64,000 nucleotides of DNA from Lepidurus packardi (GCA_023053545.1 JAKZAN010000006.1:5647001-5711000); one strand, 5' to 3'. Counted from the stretch's first letter, positions 42,801 to 54,882 are shown. The notes: generated by a model from the sequence alone, not told the origin. Translations and numbers: made by a program.

Positions 42801-45800
42801 AACGAGAAAGAAATGGTGGAACTATAGCTCACCACTATGGCCTATGCAATGCATTGAAGGTAAACACTTACATGCTACACACACCTGGATATGTTCCACT
42901 ATTCGCGTTGGGTTTCACTGCTTTCTAACCGTTTCCTAAAACTGGAATCTTCATTGCACAATAACACGCTAACTATCATCCTTTTCAAACCGCCACAATA
43001 CATTAAGGACACCTCCCACCTATTTAGCCGTTACGTTTCAAAAACGTTCGCGTGGCTTCAACTGGCGGTTTGGGGTTTGAACCGCTCGGGAGTCAGACCG
43101 CGGGTTCAGTCTTACTAAGGACTCTTTTAATCCTAGTAAACCCGTTTTGGGTTAGCTTAAAACTTGGCGAGCTTAAAACTGTTGAAACACACAGTTTTAA
43201 ATATGGAAAGCTCGTAAGGGTCCTAACGATCGTAAATAGCCCTTGTCTCGTAAAAACAGATTGCGTTGTCTCTATTTCCGTTTCTAAGGCCCTAAACTAG
43301 AAAGAACAACCTCCCACGAAGCGCGTCTATCTGTAAAGACCAAATTACTCGCAGGGCAATGATAGGAGAAGGCATAACTTCAGTAGAGAAAAGGACAGCA
43401 ACGAAAAGTACAAAAAAGAAACTCGTTCTCCTTCACCTCTGCTTCTTTGTATTATACAACACGAACGCGTCAACTCTATATGTAGTAATGCATTAACGAT
43501 TCATGCTCCAGGAATCCCTACAACTTATAATGATCATGATATCCATTTTCTACAAACCTTCTCTTACAGCTACTATTGCTCGAGGCTGAATCCGGCCTCG
43601 CGATGGATTTAACAAGGACCAAGTGTTGAAACACTGCTTGCAATTAGCTAGTCTCTTCCAGAATGGAAGTTCAAAATGAGCTCAAATTAGTCTCACGTTG
43701 GCTCTATAGTAAACCAGTGTACCATAAACACCCTTGTATCGTAAAGCGTATCCTAAAGACAGTCTAGCATTCTGTAACTTGAAACGCAATTGCAAGAACC
43801 TGGGATTCCCGAATTAACCATCCATAATTCATCTTAATTACCCTAATTAAACCCTGTCAATCCAACCCAACAAGACCTCCAGCACCAGCTGGTGTTTCTT
43901 CCTAGTAAACCTTCCAAAACCTTGTAATTAGCGGTTGCACCATCCTTTGGCTCCATCATAATACATGTCTTGAACAGAACACTCAGGAACGGCTGCCTCT
44001 TGCACTCTAGAGTGCAGTACCTCTTCTACTGACCGTGTTTCACTGAACACGACAACGTCTTGGTAGATAGCCTAGTGGTCAGATTGGGTGATGACTTAAG
44101 AACGAAACTATTGGAGAGAAAAATGCTTTTTTACCTCCGGAAATCCCGCGACCAACAAGCATAGATGACAGGGTTCATGCTGGAATTGATCCAACCCAGC
44201 CAGGTGACGATGGGAACGACGCGCTCAGGTTCAGCGATGCACTCGTAACAGATCCCCGACAAAAGGTTGAGCACAAAGAAGGGCAGCCAACAAACGACAA
44301 AGACGCCCATGACGATCCCCAAGGTTTTAGCTGCTTTACGCTCCTTGGCAATCTTGGCCAGTTTCCGTGAAATGGAAAAATTCGTCTTGGTATTGGAAGC
44401 TAAAGTGAATTGGGACTGGGAAGTGCGACCCAACGTCGACATGCCCACCATGGCAACACCACCGGCCAAAGCCACCGAACCTGAAAAACAGAACTTATTA
44501 GTATGAATAATTAGAAACGGAAATGGAGTAGCTTCTTACGTACGCCAAAACAGATTTCTCCACATACTAATTTCGCAATTTGGAAGTTTCCTGCTTGATG
44601 TTTAGAGCGTGAATAAGGAGGAAATTGCACGGGTTGCACTTTTAACCGTTTTAAAAGCCACAAGATGGCGTGAGTAGTTATTTACATGTTGTTTTGGGTT
44701 TTTTAGTTTAATGGAGTTCTTTTGCTGGAAAGAATAAGCCTATTTTGCATAGTTAAAGGTGGATTTCTAATGTTAGGAATTAAACTGGACGTGCGTTCAT
44801 AACATGCTTATCATTTCAACAATTTGAAAGTTTCCATTTGACATTTTAGAGCTTAAGTTGTTTGGAAATGGCAAAGGTTACACATTTAACCGTTTCAAAA
44901 GCCACTAGATGGCGTGAGTAATTATTTACATTTTGCTTTAGGTATTTTTAGTTTAATGGAGTTCTTTTGTTGGAAAGAATAAGCCTATTTTGCATAGTTA
45001 AAGGTGGATTTCTAATGTTAGGAATTAAACTGGACGTGCGTTCATAACATGCTTATCATTTCAACAATTTGAAAGTTTCCATTTTGACACTTTAGAGCTT
45101 AAGTTGTTTGGAAATGGCAAAGGTTGCACATTTAATCGTTTCATAAGCCACTAGATGTCGTGGACAATTGTTTGCATTTTGTTCTATTTTTTAAAAATTT
45201 CAATTGAGCTATTTTCCCTGTAAATAAGAGGACTATTTGGCATAACTAAAGTTAATTAAAGTGTCAGGATTCAATTTTCTATGAACAGTAAACAGTGTCA
45301 AAACACTGACAGGCAAAACAAGGATTTGTGCAAACAAAGAACAATATTTGCATTATGGAAATTTACAGAACAAACACATTTCAGGGAAAAAGAGCTACGG
45401 ATGCTGGATGTGAATTTGAAGCAGTTCAATCTCAACTTTGTTTGTGAAAAATTGATAGTAAAACAGTTTTTAAACTAAAAAAAATGGCGCTAGGATTTGT
45501 TTACATGAAATTTTTGCCCCGTTTTCCACTTTCTTTGTGATACCATGAAAGAGACATGGATTACCACTAGTAAAACGTGCCTTGCATGAGAAATGAGCAT
45601 AGAAACAACGTCCTGGCTCTACTTTTGAATCTACATCGTTACTGCGAAAGATTTGACCAACTGCCAAAACAGCCAACGGAAAAAATTCAAACGTGGCACG
45701 TGAACTGTCCTCGCTACCACAAGCTGGCGCTAGCATAGTTTATGACCCCATGTCCATCTTTTTTATTCCTCTCCCCCATACTCTCTACGTTTATGGCGCC

Positions 45801-46792
45801 AGAATTTTCCGCTCTGCAACGTAAGAAGTGTACTCACCTAAATTGCTGATGGAAGGCGAGGCTAAAGCGTCTCCACTTGTGGCGGAAGAAAGGGTGCTGA
45901 CAGAGGACGGAACGGACTGGTAATGGTGATTCCTGCCCGCGTTGTTGCGTCCCCCTCGATGGATCCTTAGTGTGAGCTCCACATTATCGCCGTTGTACCC
46001 ATTTGAAATGATTTGCTTACTGCCCAGCTTCAGCGATCTGGTCTGCTCCACGGCCGCCCTGTAGATCCTGCAGTACGTGAAGACCATCACAAAGAGCGGG
46101 CCATAGAATGATATGCATGAGGAAAAAACGAGGTAGCCCACGTCCTCCGTAAAGGGGCACCGCCATTGCAGGTCCGGCCGGTTCAGGCTCCGTTGGTCGC
46201 TCGAGCAGTTGCGCTCAACCGCCGGCAACGTGGTCGTGGCCGAGGACGCTCTCCACCAGGCGATAGCCGGGAAGGATATCAAGCTGGAGCACACCCAGAC
46301 GAGTCCAATGAAGGCGAAAGCTCTGCGGGGGCTCATCCGCGTGGGGTAGCTGAAGGGGTCCGTGATGGCCCAATAACGGTCCATGGAAATGACGCATAAA
46401 TTGAGGATGGACGCGGTGGATGCCAGCACGTCAAATGAGTGCCACAGATCGCACCAATCTGGTCCGAAGATCCAGCCATTGGCCAAGATCTCGATCGCAC
46501 TAAACGGCATTACTAAAAACCCTACCAGGCAATCAGCCACCGCCAGGCTCATGATGAAGTAATTCGTCACCGTGTGCAAGTAATGCTCCTTCACCACCGC
46601 CACCAGCACCAGAATGTTGCCGAACATGGTTAAACCGCAAAAGGTGAGCAAAACCACCCCTAACCCCACCTGTTCATGGCTACTCAGCCCGTTCAGGCTC
46701 TCGTGAGGTACACTCACGTTGCGCAAATCCGCCACCAGGGAATCCCATAAACATCCGCCGCTCCCATTACTACCCAAGTAAACATCCCCCAT
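33884..46792 (-). CDS. Dop1R2: Invertebrate D1-like dopamine receptor 2 (Dop1R2/DAMB type)
   Basis: Class A GPCR of the plasma membrane. Four exons join in phase to 492 residues: 45838-46792, 44135-44480, 36379-36469 and 33884-33970. Exon 1 spans TM1-TM5: GNILVLVAVVKEHYLHTVTN; TM3 SFDVLASTASILNLCVISMD with the DRYWAITDPFSYP loop; TM4 WVCSSLISFPAIAWWR; TM5 FTYCRIYRAAVEQTRSLKLG. Exon 2 has KAAKTLGIVMGVFVVCWLPF, then WINSSMNPVIYACWSRDF. Exon 3 supplies FRRAFGRLLCGCCPRKYSRR with palmitoylation-type cysteines, and exon 4 ends SYSSICQDLYPV. STASILNLCVIS with ITDPFSYP and the QTRSLK...LTLRIHRGG loop point to Dop1R2 rather than Dop1R1 or octopamine-beta receptors. TM3 Asp (FDVL) fits an amine ligand. 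Introns are 1.4, 7.7 and 2.4 kb. Alternative C-termini are possible. Confidence 0.93.
36470..44134. other. Large third-from-end intron of Dop1R2
   Basis: A 7.7-kb intron with no recognised coding sequence on either strand. It contains TATCGATA-type sites near 37140-37310, poly-A/T runs near 39165 and 41690-41700, and otherwise unique sequence. Length fits regulatory content, which is inference. Confidence 0.5.
44610..45210. repeat. ~245-bp tandem repeat array in Dop1R2 intron 1, with AGATGGCG cores
   Basis: Two and a half units. Each has GCCACTAGATGGCG or a variant (44657, 44901, 45147), followed after 8-10 bases by TTATTTACA or TTGTTTGCA. Then comes a shared body including GGTGGATTTCTAATGTTAGG and ACTGGACGTGCGTTCATAAC. 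The motif is among the best-kept parts of the third, most diverged unit. Confidence 0.85.
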
Positions 46793-48009
46793 GTTTCCTG
46801 ACTGTTTTTATCCTTTAATTACCTCAAATTTCAATAAGCACATGGCTCCCCAGGGAAGCTCACCCCCCATCGGCGTACTTTTTATCTTCAATTCAATTTC
46901 ATCTCCTAAATTCACGTTTGCAACCATATCTTCGGTACATCAGCCGTGCCACAAAACAAAAACTAATTAGCCCGTTACACTTTCGGTGCCTCTCCTGATC
47001 ACCTGGCCCCACTAGGAATCCTCACATTCACCCAAATGATTCTAGCGATTCGATTTCAAATCCTTGTAACAATTCTAGAAAAATCAAAGTCTCTCGGAAT
47101 GTTCCCTGCCGTTTTGGCTGGCGTGCTTTTTGTACCCTGGAATTAATGGAAATTTTAAAAATTGGCTGGAATCAAGAAATTCGCGAAGCTCAACTAAAAA
47201 TCATGTAAAGAGTTGATGGAAGTCTAAGGAGATCACGAAGCACGTGTTTAGCCGAGGTCAATTTCCCAACTGAAGGGTTCCTGTGAATCTGCAGCCCTTG
47301 ACCCTGGCGGTCCCTGGAGGGTTTGGGGGGCGGGGCGACGAAGGGTGAGAATCTGTAATAACGCCGGCGCCGTCTGCTGTTTTTCTTCACAACTCTCTCT
47401 CGTCCTCTCCAAAGATTTTTTCTCTTATTAGAACTTTTGGTTGCGTTCCTTTCTGCTTCTCAGACGCTGGCCTACCCTTCACCCCTCCCTAATCACCCTT
47501 CCCGAAACGTAACTTATGCAGAAGAACTTTTTGCGATTTTTTTAACTCATTCTGGCACGTGGTAGAAAATCTTGACACGATTTACGGCAGCAAGACGCAA
47601 TAAAGTAGTACCTGAGGATTTATCTCCTCTTAAAAAGAACGTTCCATTTCTGCAGAAATAAAATACCTTACTAAATTTCTAACAGAGCAATGACACGAAA
47701 ACGAAAGGAAATTTGCGGAGAAAAGAAAATGGTCACTTCTAAGAAATTGTAGGAAAAATAACACGAAAGAATAGAAGAGAAAAAATACAGTTAAGAGTTT
47801 CTAAATTACAGTTCAGTGATAAAGTGAAAAAATCGGCGACGTTACTTCAATAGGTTATGACAAACAAAACGCAATTTGGGTCCAATCTCAGATTTCTCTT
47901 CCAAAAAACTCAAGGAAGATTATACTTGTACCCTTTTTCGGAAAGCCGAGATTGTCAATAAGACCTCAGATCTGCTAAGCCCTGCCCTAAGACCTTTTCT
48001 CCCTCCCAA
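46793..48009. other. Dop1R2 upstream region
   Basis: No gene. Presumed promoter and 5' leader of Dop1R2; a GC-rich stretch lies at 47290-47380 (GGAGGGTTTGGGGGGCGGGG). No open frame with family resemblance. Confidence 0.45.
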
Positions 48010-49140
48010 AAAAAGAAAGAAAAAACTAAATAAACGCTTTTTCTTCAAGCTCTAAGTTCTATAATTACTGCTAGGGTAAACACTACGATCTTTAGAATAA
48101 AAAATCTTCTAAAAAGTGATGAATAGTTGATGCAAAATCTTGAACGCAGAGGTAATGAAACAAAAATGTCCCTTAGGACATGTTCAATAGTGCCCATTTT
48201 TGCCCCTAGATGACGTTCTGTTTGTTTACAATCGCGGCTTTCAAGACTACTACTCAAAGAAAAACTTAAATAAACGCTTTTTCTTCAAGCTCGAAATACT
48301 ATAATTACTGCTAGGGTAAACATTAAGATCTTTAGAATACAAAATCTTCCCAAAAGTGATAAATAGTTGATGCAACATCTTGAACGCAGAGGTAATAAAA
48401 CAAAAATTTCCGTTAGGACATGTTCAATAATGCTAATTTTTGCCCCTAGAGGGCGTTCTATTTGTTTACAGTCAGGCTTTCAAGACTACTACTCAAAGAA
48501 AAACTAAATAAACGCTTTTCCTTCAGACTCTGAACCCTACTAATTACTGCTTGGCATACGTTAAAATCTGAAGAATAGAAAATCCTCCCACAAGGGGTGA
48601 ATATGTTATAAAAGATCTTGAACGCCAAGGTAATGAAACAAAAATTTCCGTTGGGACCTTTTCAAATCATGTTACTTTTTTCGCCACTAGATGGCGTCTT
48701 TTACTGGTTTGCAATCGATCCTTTCAAGATTACTATATGAAGTTACATTTAAATTGTGCATTTCAATCTTAAATTCTCTTAGCGTTTAGATCTCCAGACC
48801 AAACAAAATTTCCTCACGATACTGGTCAGTTTGTGATTTAAATTTGGAATCCAGATGTAATGACCAATTTCCGTTAGGAAATGCTTGGCAAACATGAAGA
48901 TTCACCCCAACAAAAATCCTGCCTAAAGTGGTAAATATACGATTAAGAATCTTGAAATCAGATGTAATGAAACACAAATTTCCATTGGGACATTTTAAAA
49001 TCATGCTACTTTTTTTCGCCGGGAGATGGCGTGTTTACTGCTTTATACTGGATCCCCTTATCCCTACTGGATCCCTTATACATTCCATGAAATTGCATTT
49101 AAATTTTGCATTTCAACGTCAATTTCTCCGCGTTTAAACC
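48010..49140. repeat. ~240-bp tandem repeat array upstream of Dop1R2, with AGATGGCG/TTGTTTAC cores
   Basis: Four diverged units. Shared blocks are AAACGCTTTTTCTTCAAGCT, ACTATAATTACTGCTAGGGT, CAAAATCTTGAACGCAGAGG and TTTCCGTTAGGACATGTTCA. Each unit ends with CCCCTAGATGACG, CCCCTAGAGGGCG, GCCACTAGATGGCG or GCCGGGAGATGGCG (48205, 48445, 48684, 49019), followed by TTTGTTTACA or a variant. Spacings are 240, 241 and about 335 bp. The array ends some 25 bp from the stop codon of ribose-5-phosphate isomerase. Confidence 0.85.
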
Positions 49141-49163
49141 TCATGAAACTAAAAGGTATGTAA

Positions 49164-52100
49164 TTAAGCTTTGACTTTGCTCTCTGTTTCCATGACAGAT
49201 CCATCTTCCATCCCGAAATAGGCTTTGGATGCCATATTAACAAATAATCCGTTTTCGACGACGCCTGGGATCATGTTGAGATCGATTTCGACTTGACGCC
49301 AATCGAATTGCCGATCTGCCGGAAAACGCCAATCCAGAATAAAGTTCCCATTATCAGTTACCACCGGGCCCTACACAGCAAAAGAACATCTATAGAGGAC
49401 AAAAAGAGTCTGAAACCCAATAAAAAAGGAAAGACGATACATTTGGTGTCGATTAAGTCTCCAAATATAATAAGTCTCCTAATATCGTTTCGTTCCTATT
49501 AGACAGTGGATGACGGAATTAGGCCTTAATACCCTGAGGGTTCAAAATGATATTTGAAACCTTATCGCAATGACACATACCTATAGTCCATTAATTCAGT
49601 AGTTTAAGTTTCATGTATTTCTTCATTTCTAAATGAAGCAATACATGAAATACATGTATTTCTTCATTTCTGAATGAAGAAATACACGAAATGTAAGAAC
49701 TATAAAAGAACATAAATACAAAAACGTAAATAAAAGAGAGAGAAAATCGGTGAGAACGTTTCTCGGTATCGTAGGAGTGTACGAGCTTCTACTTCTAATG
49801 CAAGTGGAGCTTGTTCTCTTTTTTAAAGTTATTGTTGTTAGAGGGGGGAAGAGATATTGTTGCAAGCACACGGAAAAGCCTCTAAGTTGCCCACGTGCCA
49901 AGATTTTTGATGAAATCCAAAGAGAAGAAACGAGCTAAAGGGGAAGTCTATATCAATTGCATCGTTTGTCTGACGTTGGTTTATGTTACAAGCCACGTTA
50001 CGGCAAATGAAGCATTAGGATTGTTGAGCCACGAAGAGAAAAATACGGAAAAATAGATGGAAAGCGAGAGAAAGAACAAACCAAAAGAATTACAGTAAAG
50101 CAGTAAAACTATCCTATTGCCTTCCGGTGTTTTTTTCCCGTGCAATCGAGTTGAGTCAAGCTAAACAGTCCCTAGAGGGAGTTCGAACAAAGTCGATGAC
50201 TAATTACCGATTATATTGATACTTAAGGAGCTCCAATACGTAAGCTTAAGTTCTTCTTCTTCCTCCGAAGACGATTTGAAATTAGTGAGATGCTCAGGGT
50301 TCTCTAGGTTCTAATCGTGTTAGCAAGAAACTTGGGTTTCAACTGGATTTTCAATTCGACTCAATTGGATCAATTGTACCAACAAAGCTTTAGAAGAAAG
50401 GTATAGTGTACAAGCGTAGTGCAGGTTATGATAATTGTCTTTTTAAGTTTATAAATGTCTGTAAGTTTTAAAGAATCCAAAGTTTGAATTGCAGCTTGAT
50501 TGTTAATTAACGCCTAAGTAGGCTAAAGTGAACTGTGCCATCTAGCGGGCACATTATCGACTATTTCTGACCATTTCATATTTCTTTTTGGAAGAAGGTT
50601 ATTACTATTCTGAAACAAACTTTGTATTGATCTTATTATTAGTAGAGAAAATAAAAATTTTAAAAAAAGCGAAAACTGAAAAACTTGTTGAAAAATAGTC
50701 CGCTCTTTGTACATAGCGATAAGAGATGGCGTGCGGTGTGTTTACAATTTAATAACAATAATGTAACGCTCAATTACTCTTAACTCGCATAGTTTATCTA
50801 ACTCAAAACTGCGCTAAACTCACAGATTCGCACCGAAATTAGTTTACATTCTTTAATGAGTTTCGAGTTCCAGGTGCGAGTATGTGAGCTTGAAACTGAA
50901 CTTAAGCTTACGTATGTTAGGCATGTCAAGTTCTTTCTTGGCGCAAAAGATGGCGTTTAACATTGTTTACATTGATTTTCGAGATCATAAACTCGAATTT
51001 CCCAGAATTTGCGAGCAATTTTGAGCAGATTTCTGTAACACAGAGTCCTAAGGTTCCGTTCTTTGCATCACCCATGAATCCCTATGAAATTGACACGAAT
51101 CCCAGAAAACTATTCTGCGAAACCACTCCAGAACTTTGCTTTTTGTCAAGCATTCCCCCTAAATTAAACTTACAGGAAACTAAAGGAATAACATTCATAT
51201 GAAACTAAAGGAATACGAAATTACCGCTTTGGAACTGCCCGACATTCGCAGCAGGACTTCCCCTGCTTTACCTTCAATTATGCGTCGTTGGACGGTTTTA
51301 TACGCTGCAGGGATAACTTCAATTGGAATCCCTTTTTCCCAATTTTGTCCGAGTTTTTCGGACGCTTTTCTGGCAAAGGTTAAGAAGAACACACAAAAAC
51401 AACTGCAGATTACTGCGGCAAAAGCCTGAACTGACAAATAAAAGATGTACCGATAGTCTGCAATAACAATAAATTCCTTGGCACAACTAGCCACAATTTT
51501 TTCTTGGGTAAGACAGGCGCCCCCGCCTTTAATTAACGTTAAATTCTGATCAGCCTCGTCGGCGCCGTCAATACATACTTCAAGCTATAATTACCTAAAA
51601 TTATTCCAAACTTCATTCGCTAAGATCTAAGGAATGTACCTCATGATGCATATCTAAGTCCCCTAACCGCAGATTGTTTTCAATTATAAGCTGCTTAGCT
51701 TGGAACGAGGAAGGAATGCAAATCAGATCCAAATCTTCATCTTTGACTCGCTGAGCTAAAAAGATAAAATAATAAAAAATGAAATAAGTGAAATTAATGT
51801 CAAGAAATCAAATAATAACGCAAAAACGAAATAGTTTCGAAAGAATTAAGCAAATATTAGTACATAATTCTTGACTTTTATCGGATTTCAACCCCAAAAT
51901 GTTTGGTGGGGTGTTTTTACGATTTTTAAGTTTCCCATGCCACCAAAGCCCTTCGTAAGCTAACTTCCACACTCTTCCTTTTTCTTGTAAAGATTCCCAA
52001 GATCTTTACAAAGATTTTCCAGTCTTTTCTGAGGTTCAGGTTTTGGACTTTTATACGACTGAATTTCTATGGAATGGCGCATAAAAGGGAGACAGAAATC

Positions 52101-53208
52101 GAACCAGCTTTGCCAAAACTTGTCGATTCGCCAAAAAGCAAAAGAAAGCCTTTAGCACTACCTTAGCATGTGAAAATAGCTGGTATAACCTATTTGAGAA
52201 AAATACTAGTGTAACTATCTATATTCTACAATTCATTACCATTATTTTAAACAAAAAACAAGTCATTTCATCAAATCATTTCAAACAACTTACATATACA
52301 AAACCCTTTAGATGGCAATGTAAAGTTTACATTACAAAACAATAGATTTTGTAAGAAGAGTACTTGACGCCCTTGATGTTTGTAAGAATTGTACTTCAAA
52401 TGAAAAAGTACTTAACCAAATTAATACTTAGGAAGAAGATTTATATATATGCAAAGTATGATTTATTTATGAATGAAAAGCACGACCGAAAACCGTTAAC
52501 AAAATTTAAAAGGTAAGGAAACAAAGTTCCAATACCATCTAGCGGCGCATTTCGGAAGTGTTTGAACTAGTAACGCCACGTGACCTTACGAAACAACGAA
52601 AACAAGCAAAGAATTGCTTTCTTAAGCCGCATTGGAGAACAGTAAGTTTAAATGATTTCAATCTAGGATTACGCACGTCTTTCTGCTACATAAAACTGAA
52701 CTGTAAAGAAAAATGGATTTTAAACGCCAGACAGGATTTAAAAATCAATAATAAAATATTTGAGCTTAGTTTAATAATTTAAAGAGTTTAATGTACCCTG
52801 TTTCGCTAGACAAAGATTCAAGAAGTCGTTAATAGGTAAAGAACACATCTAGAAGGTTGAAATAACAATATCAACTACACAACAATATAATTAAAATAAA
52901 CTTGCCGAGTCTTTCGACGGCGTAAACGACAGTTGATCCACTTCCGATGCCAATAACGCCCGATTTCTAAAAATAAAAGAGCAGGAGATTAAAATTAGAA
53001 TGTTTGAAAGGTTTAGAATGTAATTGTGAAGATTGGATTGGGATGAACTTACGCGGACATGACAGTCAACGGCCTTATAAGCGGCGAGACGTTTAGCTTC
53101 TTCAACTTGAGACATTTTTGCACCAGAACAGAACGTGTTCACTATCAAAAGTTCAGTACACTTTCTACTACTAACCAATTTAAGTAAGGAATGCTTGAGC
53201 AGAGGCAT
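49164..53208 (-). CDS. RPIA: Ribose-5-phosphate isomerase A
   Basis: Interconverts ribose-5-phosphate and ribulose-5-phosphate in the cytosolic pentose phosphate pathway. Six exons join in phase: exon 1 to 53053, then 52906-52966, 51640-51755, 51451-51584, 51225-51369 and 49164-49370. Motifs: [15 protein letters not shown] (phosphate-binding loop), [40 protein letters not shown] with the catalytic-site Asp residues, [28 protein letters not shown] and [20 protein letters not shown]. From the ATG at 53115 it gives 241 residues; from the in-frame ATG at 53208 it adds 31 mostly basic and hydrophobic residues ([20 protein letters not shown]). Either start is possible. Intron 2 begins with GC, not GT (CTCG|GCAAGT), and only that choice keeps the frame. 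Introns 2 and 5 (1.1 and 1.9 kb) hold CTCF-like motifs. Confidence 0.95.
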
Positions 53209-53354
53209 GCAACCAAAACATTACTCAAACAACTTTCCAACCAACCAAAAACAGTGGAATCCCAGCCGAACTGCTAGGTTGGGGACTTCAAATCGATAAC
53301 TAGGTTTTGTATCGATACATGTCAACCCCACGCTTCTCTTGGGTTATAAAGGCG
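53209..53354. promoter_or_regulatory. Divergent promoter of RPIA and SMIM8 with DRE-like sites
   Basis: Contains AATCGATAAC (53291-53300) and GTATCGATAC (53310-53319), close to the DRE core TATCGATA found at many arthropod housekeeping promoters. Role inferred. Confidence 0.5.
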
Positions 53355-53762
53355 CGATATTTGAATCTTTTGACCGTTACAACTGCTCTGAGCTTAGTTA
53401 AATCGTATTTTGCGGACGAAGTGGGTAATTCTTATTACATCAAAGGCCGTATTTGAATCTTCGACGTTGAGCTTTAGTTAAACTGTAATTAGGGGTACAA
53501 AATGGAGAATTATTGCAGCAAAAGATGCGAATTTGAATTTTTGACGGTTAGAAACGCCCTGCGTTTAATTAAACTGTAATTTGCGGACGAAATGGATAAT
53601 TCTTAAGAAGCAATATTTGAATCTTAGTAATTTGAGCTTTAATTACTTGTTTGTGGTACAAAATAGAGAATTTCCATAATTGCATCAAGTTGCGCGATAT
53701 TTGAATATTTGACGGTTGGAGACGCTTGAAGTTGAATTAGACTGCAATTTAGGTGCAAAATG
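53355..53762 (+). repeat. Five tandem repeats covering the SMIM8 leader and start codon
   Basis: Five units of about 70-95 bp start with (C)GATATTTGAATCTT and contain TTGACGGTTAGAAACGC, TTAGTTAAACTGTAATT and then either GCGGACGAAATGGATAATTC or GGTACAAAATGGAGAATT. The two endings alternate, suggesting growth by two-unit steps. Unit 5 ends with the true start, GGTGCAAAATGGAGAAG. Units 2 and 3 hold ATGs in the same context; unit 4 is mutated to ATAG. Confidence 0.85.
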
Positions 53763-54089
53763 GAGAAGAATTCCAACAACCCAACGGACACAAGTAAACC
53801 AGGCGACGGCTTGCGATCTTTGAAAACATCTGGTGTTTTCCGAGCGCTAAATTTCGAACTCTACGTCAAACCGGTAATCCCTTTTCAAACAATGGTTTGA
53901 AAGAACCGCAAATTCATCTGAGTATTCTCTTAGAATAACATTGTCATGGCCGTGGGCTTGATAGCCATTGGAGGCTGCTTAGGTTACATCGCCTACATGC
54001 GGCATAAATACGAAAAAATGGGTCTTTACATCGTAGTTCATGAAGACGGTACCCAAGAGCTGAAATCGAAGAAATCTCGATGGGATTAA
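53760..54089 (+). CDS. SMIM8: Small integral membrane protein 8 (SMIM8) homologue
   Basis: An 89-residue protein in two exons (53760-53873 and 53934-54089). It begins MEKNSNNPTDTSKPGDGLRS and continues LKTSGVFRALNFELYVKPNN. One membrane segment follows (IVMAVGLIAIGGCLGYIAYM), then a basic tail ending ELKSKKSRWD. The order [24 protein letters not shown] and ending SKWD in vertebrate SMIM8 matches well. Function is not established for the family, as far as I know. It converges on NOP16, with only 72 bp between stop codons. Confidence 0.88.
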
Positions 54090-54161
54090 AGACTAAAGTG
54101 TCTCCTATATGTAGTTTTCCTTTTGTTTTTATTCGTTATAAAGTACAAATTAACCCAGTTT

Positions 54162-54882
54162 TTACGACTTCTTTCGAGACGGCCGCTTGCGTTTGACCAC
54201 GACTTGCGAATCTGACGAAGGAGCCGCTTTCGCTCCCCTTTCTCGCAAATACGGCACGACGTAAGTGGGTCTTTTGAGAAACGTCATGATTTTCCGTCTA
54301 ATTTGCGCTGGCGTGTCTTGAAACACGTTCTTCGGGTCCTTGCCCATAGCTTCGTAATTGTCCCCGTGCTTATCCATCATGTATTTGACAAAGGAGACTT
54401 GCTGACCGGGGATTTTCATGGTCGCCTTCCTCGGAGCGGTCGCTTCGCCCTCCAATTTGCCCAAAACCATTTCCTGATCCACTGTTGGAGCTTTATGGTT
54501 GACATCGTCGGTTGGAGACGCGTCTTCAATATCCATATTGAGTTTCATTTGGCTCTAAACGGGAGAATTAACGAGTTCAAGTTAACTTTTCCTGCGAAAA
54601 TTAGTATTTACCATTGTTGTGGGGATGGGGAAAGATTTGTTGGCATCGTAGACCAAACCCATGGCTTGGATATTACCAATGAGACCTTGCTTTGTATCCC
54701 AAGCATTCTTAATTACTGGACTGGAATGAAAAGAACCTTATTAATATTTTTCGTTTATTTGGACGGATTTACTTTGTAATTTTGGTGGCTTGGTGCTTGT
54801 TTTTACGGTGTTTGCGTTTACGGTTTGCACTGTAGGAGAACTGCTTACGTTTCCTGATTTTATTCGGCTTTCCTGCTGCCAT
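54162..54882 (-). CDS. NOP16: Nucleolar protein 16 (NOP16)
   Basis: NOP16 is a nucleolar factor in 60S ribosome assembly. Three exons (54773-54882, 54612-54720 and 54162-54554) join in phase to 203 residues. The basic N-terminus RKRKQFSYSANRKRKHRKNK matches the family RRQKFGYSVNRKRLNR. Exon 2 reads NAWDTKQGLIGNIQAMGLVY, matching HAWDHAKSVRQNLAEMGLAV. Exon 3 has SFVKYMMDKHGDNYEAMGKD then PKNVFQDTPAQIRRKIMTF, the conserved C-terminal block. A basic tail (VVVKRKRPSRKKS) suits nucleolar location. A polyadenylation hexamer on this strand (AATAAA, near 54128) lies between its stop and the SMIM8 stop. Confidence 0.93.

Noticed and set aside
43052-43125. Possible tRNA-derived element (GGGTTTGAACCGCTCGGG)
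   Set aside because: A B-box-like string is present, but no cloverleaf or A-box at the right distance could be drawn.
44131-46792. Octopamine-beta or Dop1R1 receptor
   Set aside because: The TM3-TM4 sequence SFDVLASTASILNLCVIS with ITDPFSYP and the third-loop QTRSLK/LTLRIHRGG pattern fit Dop1R2 better.
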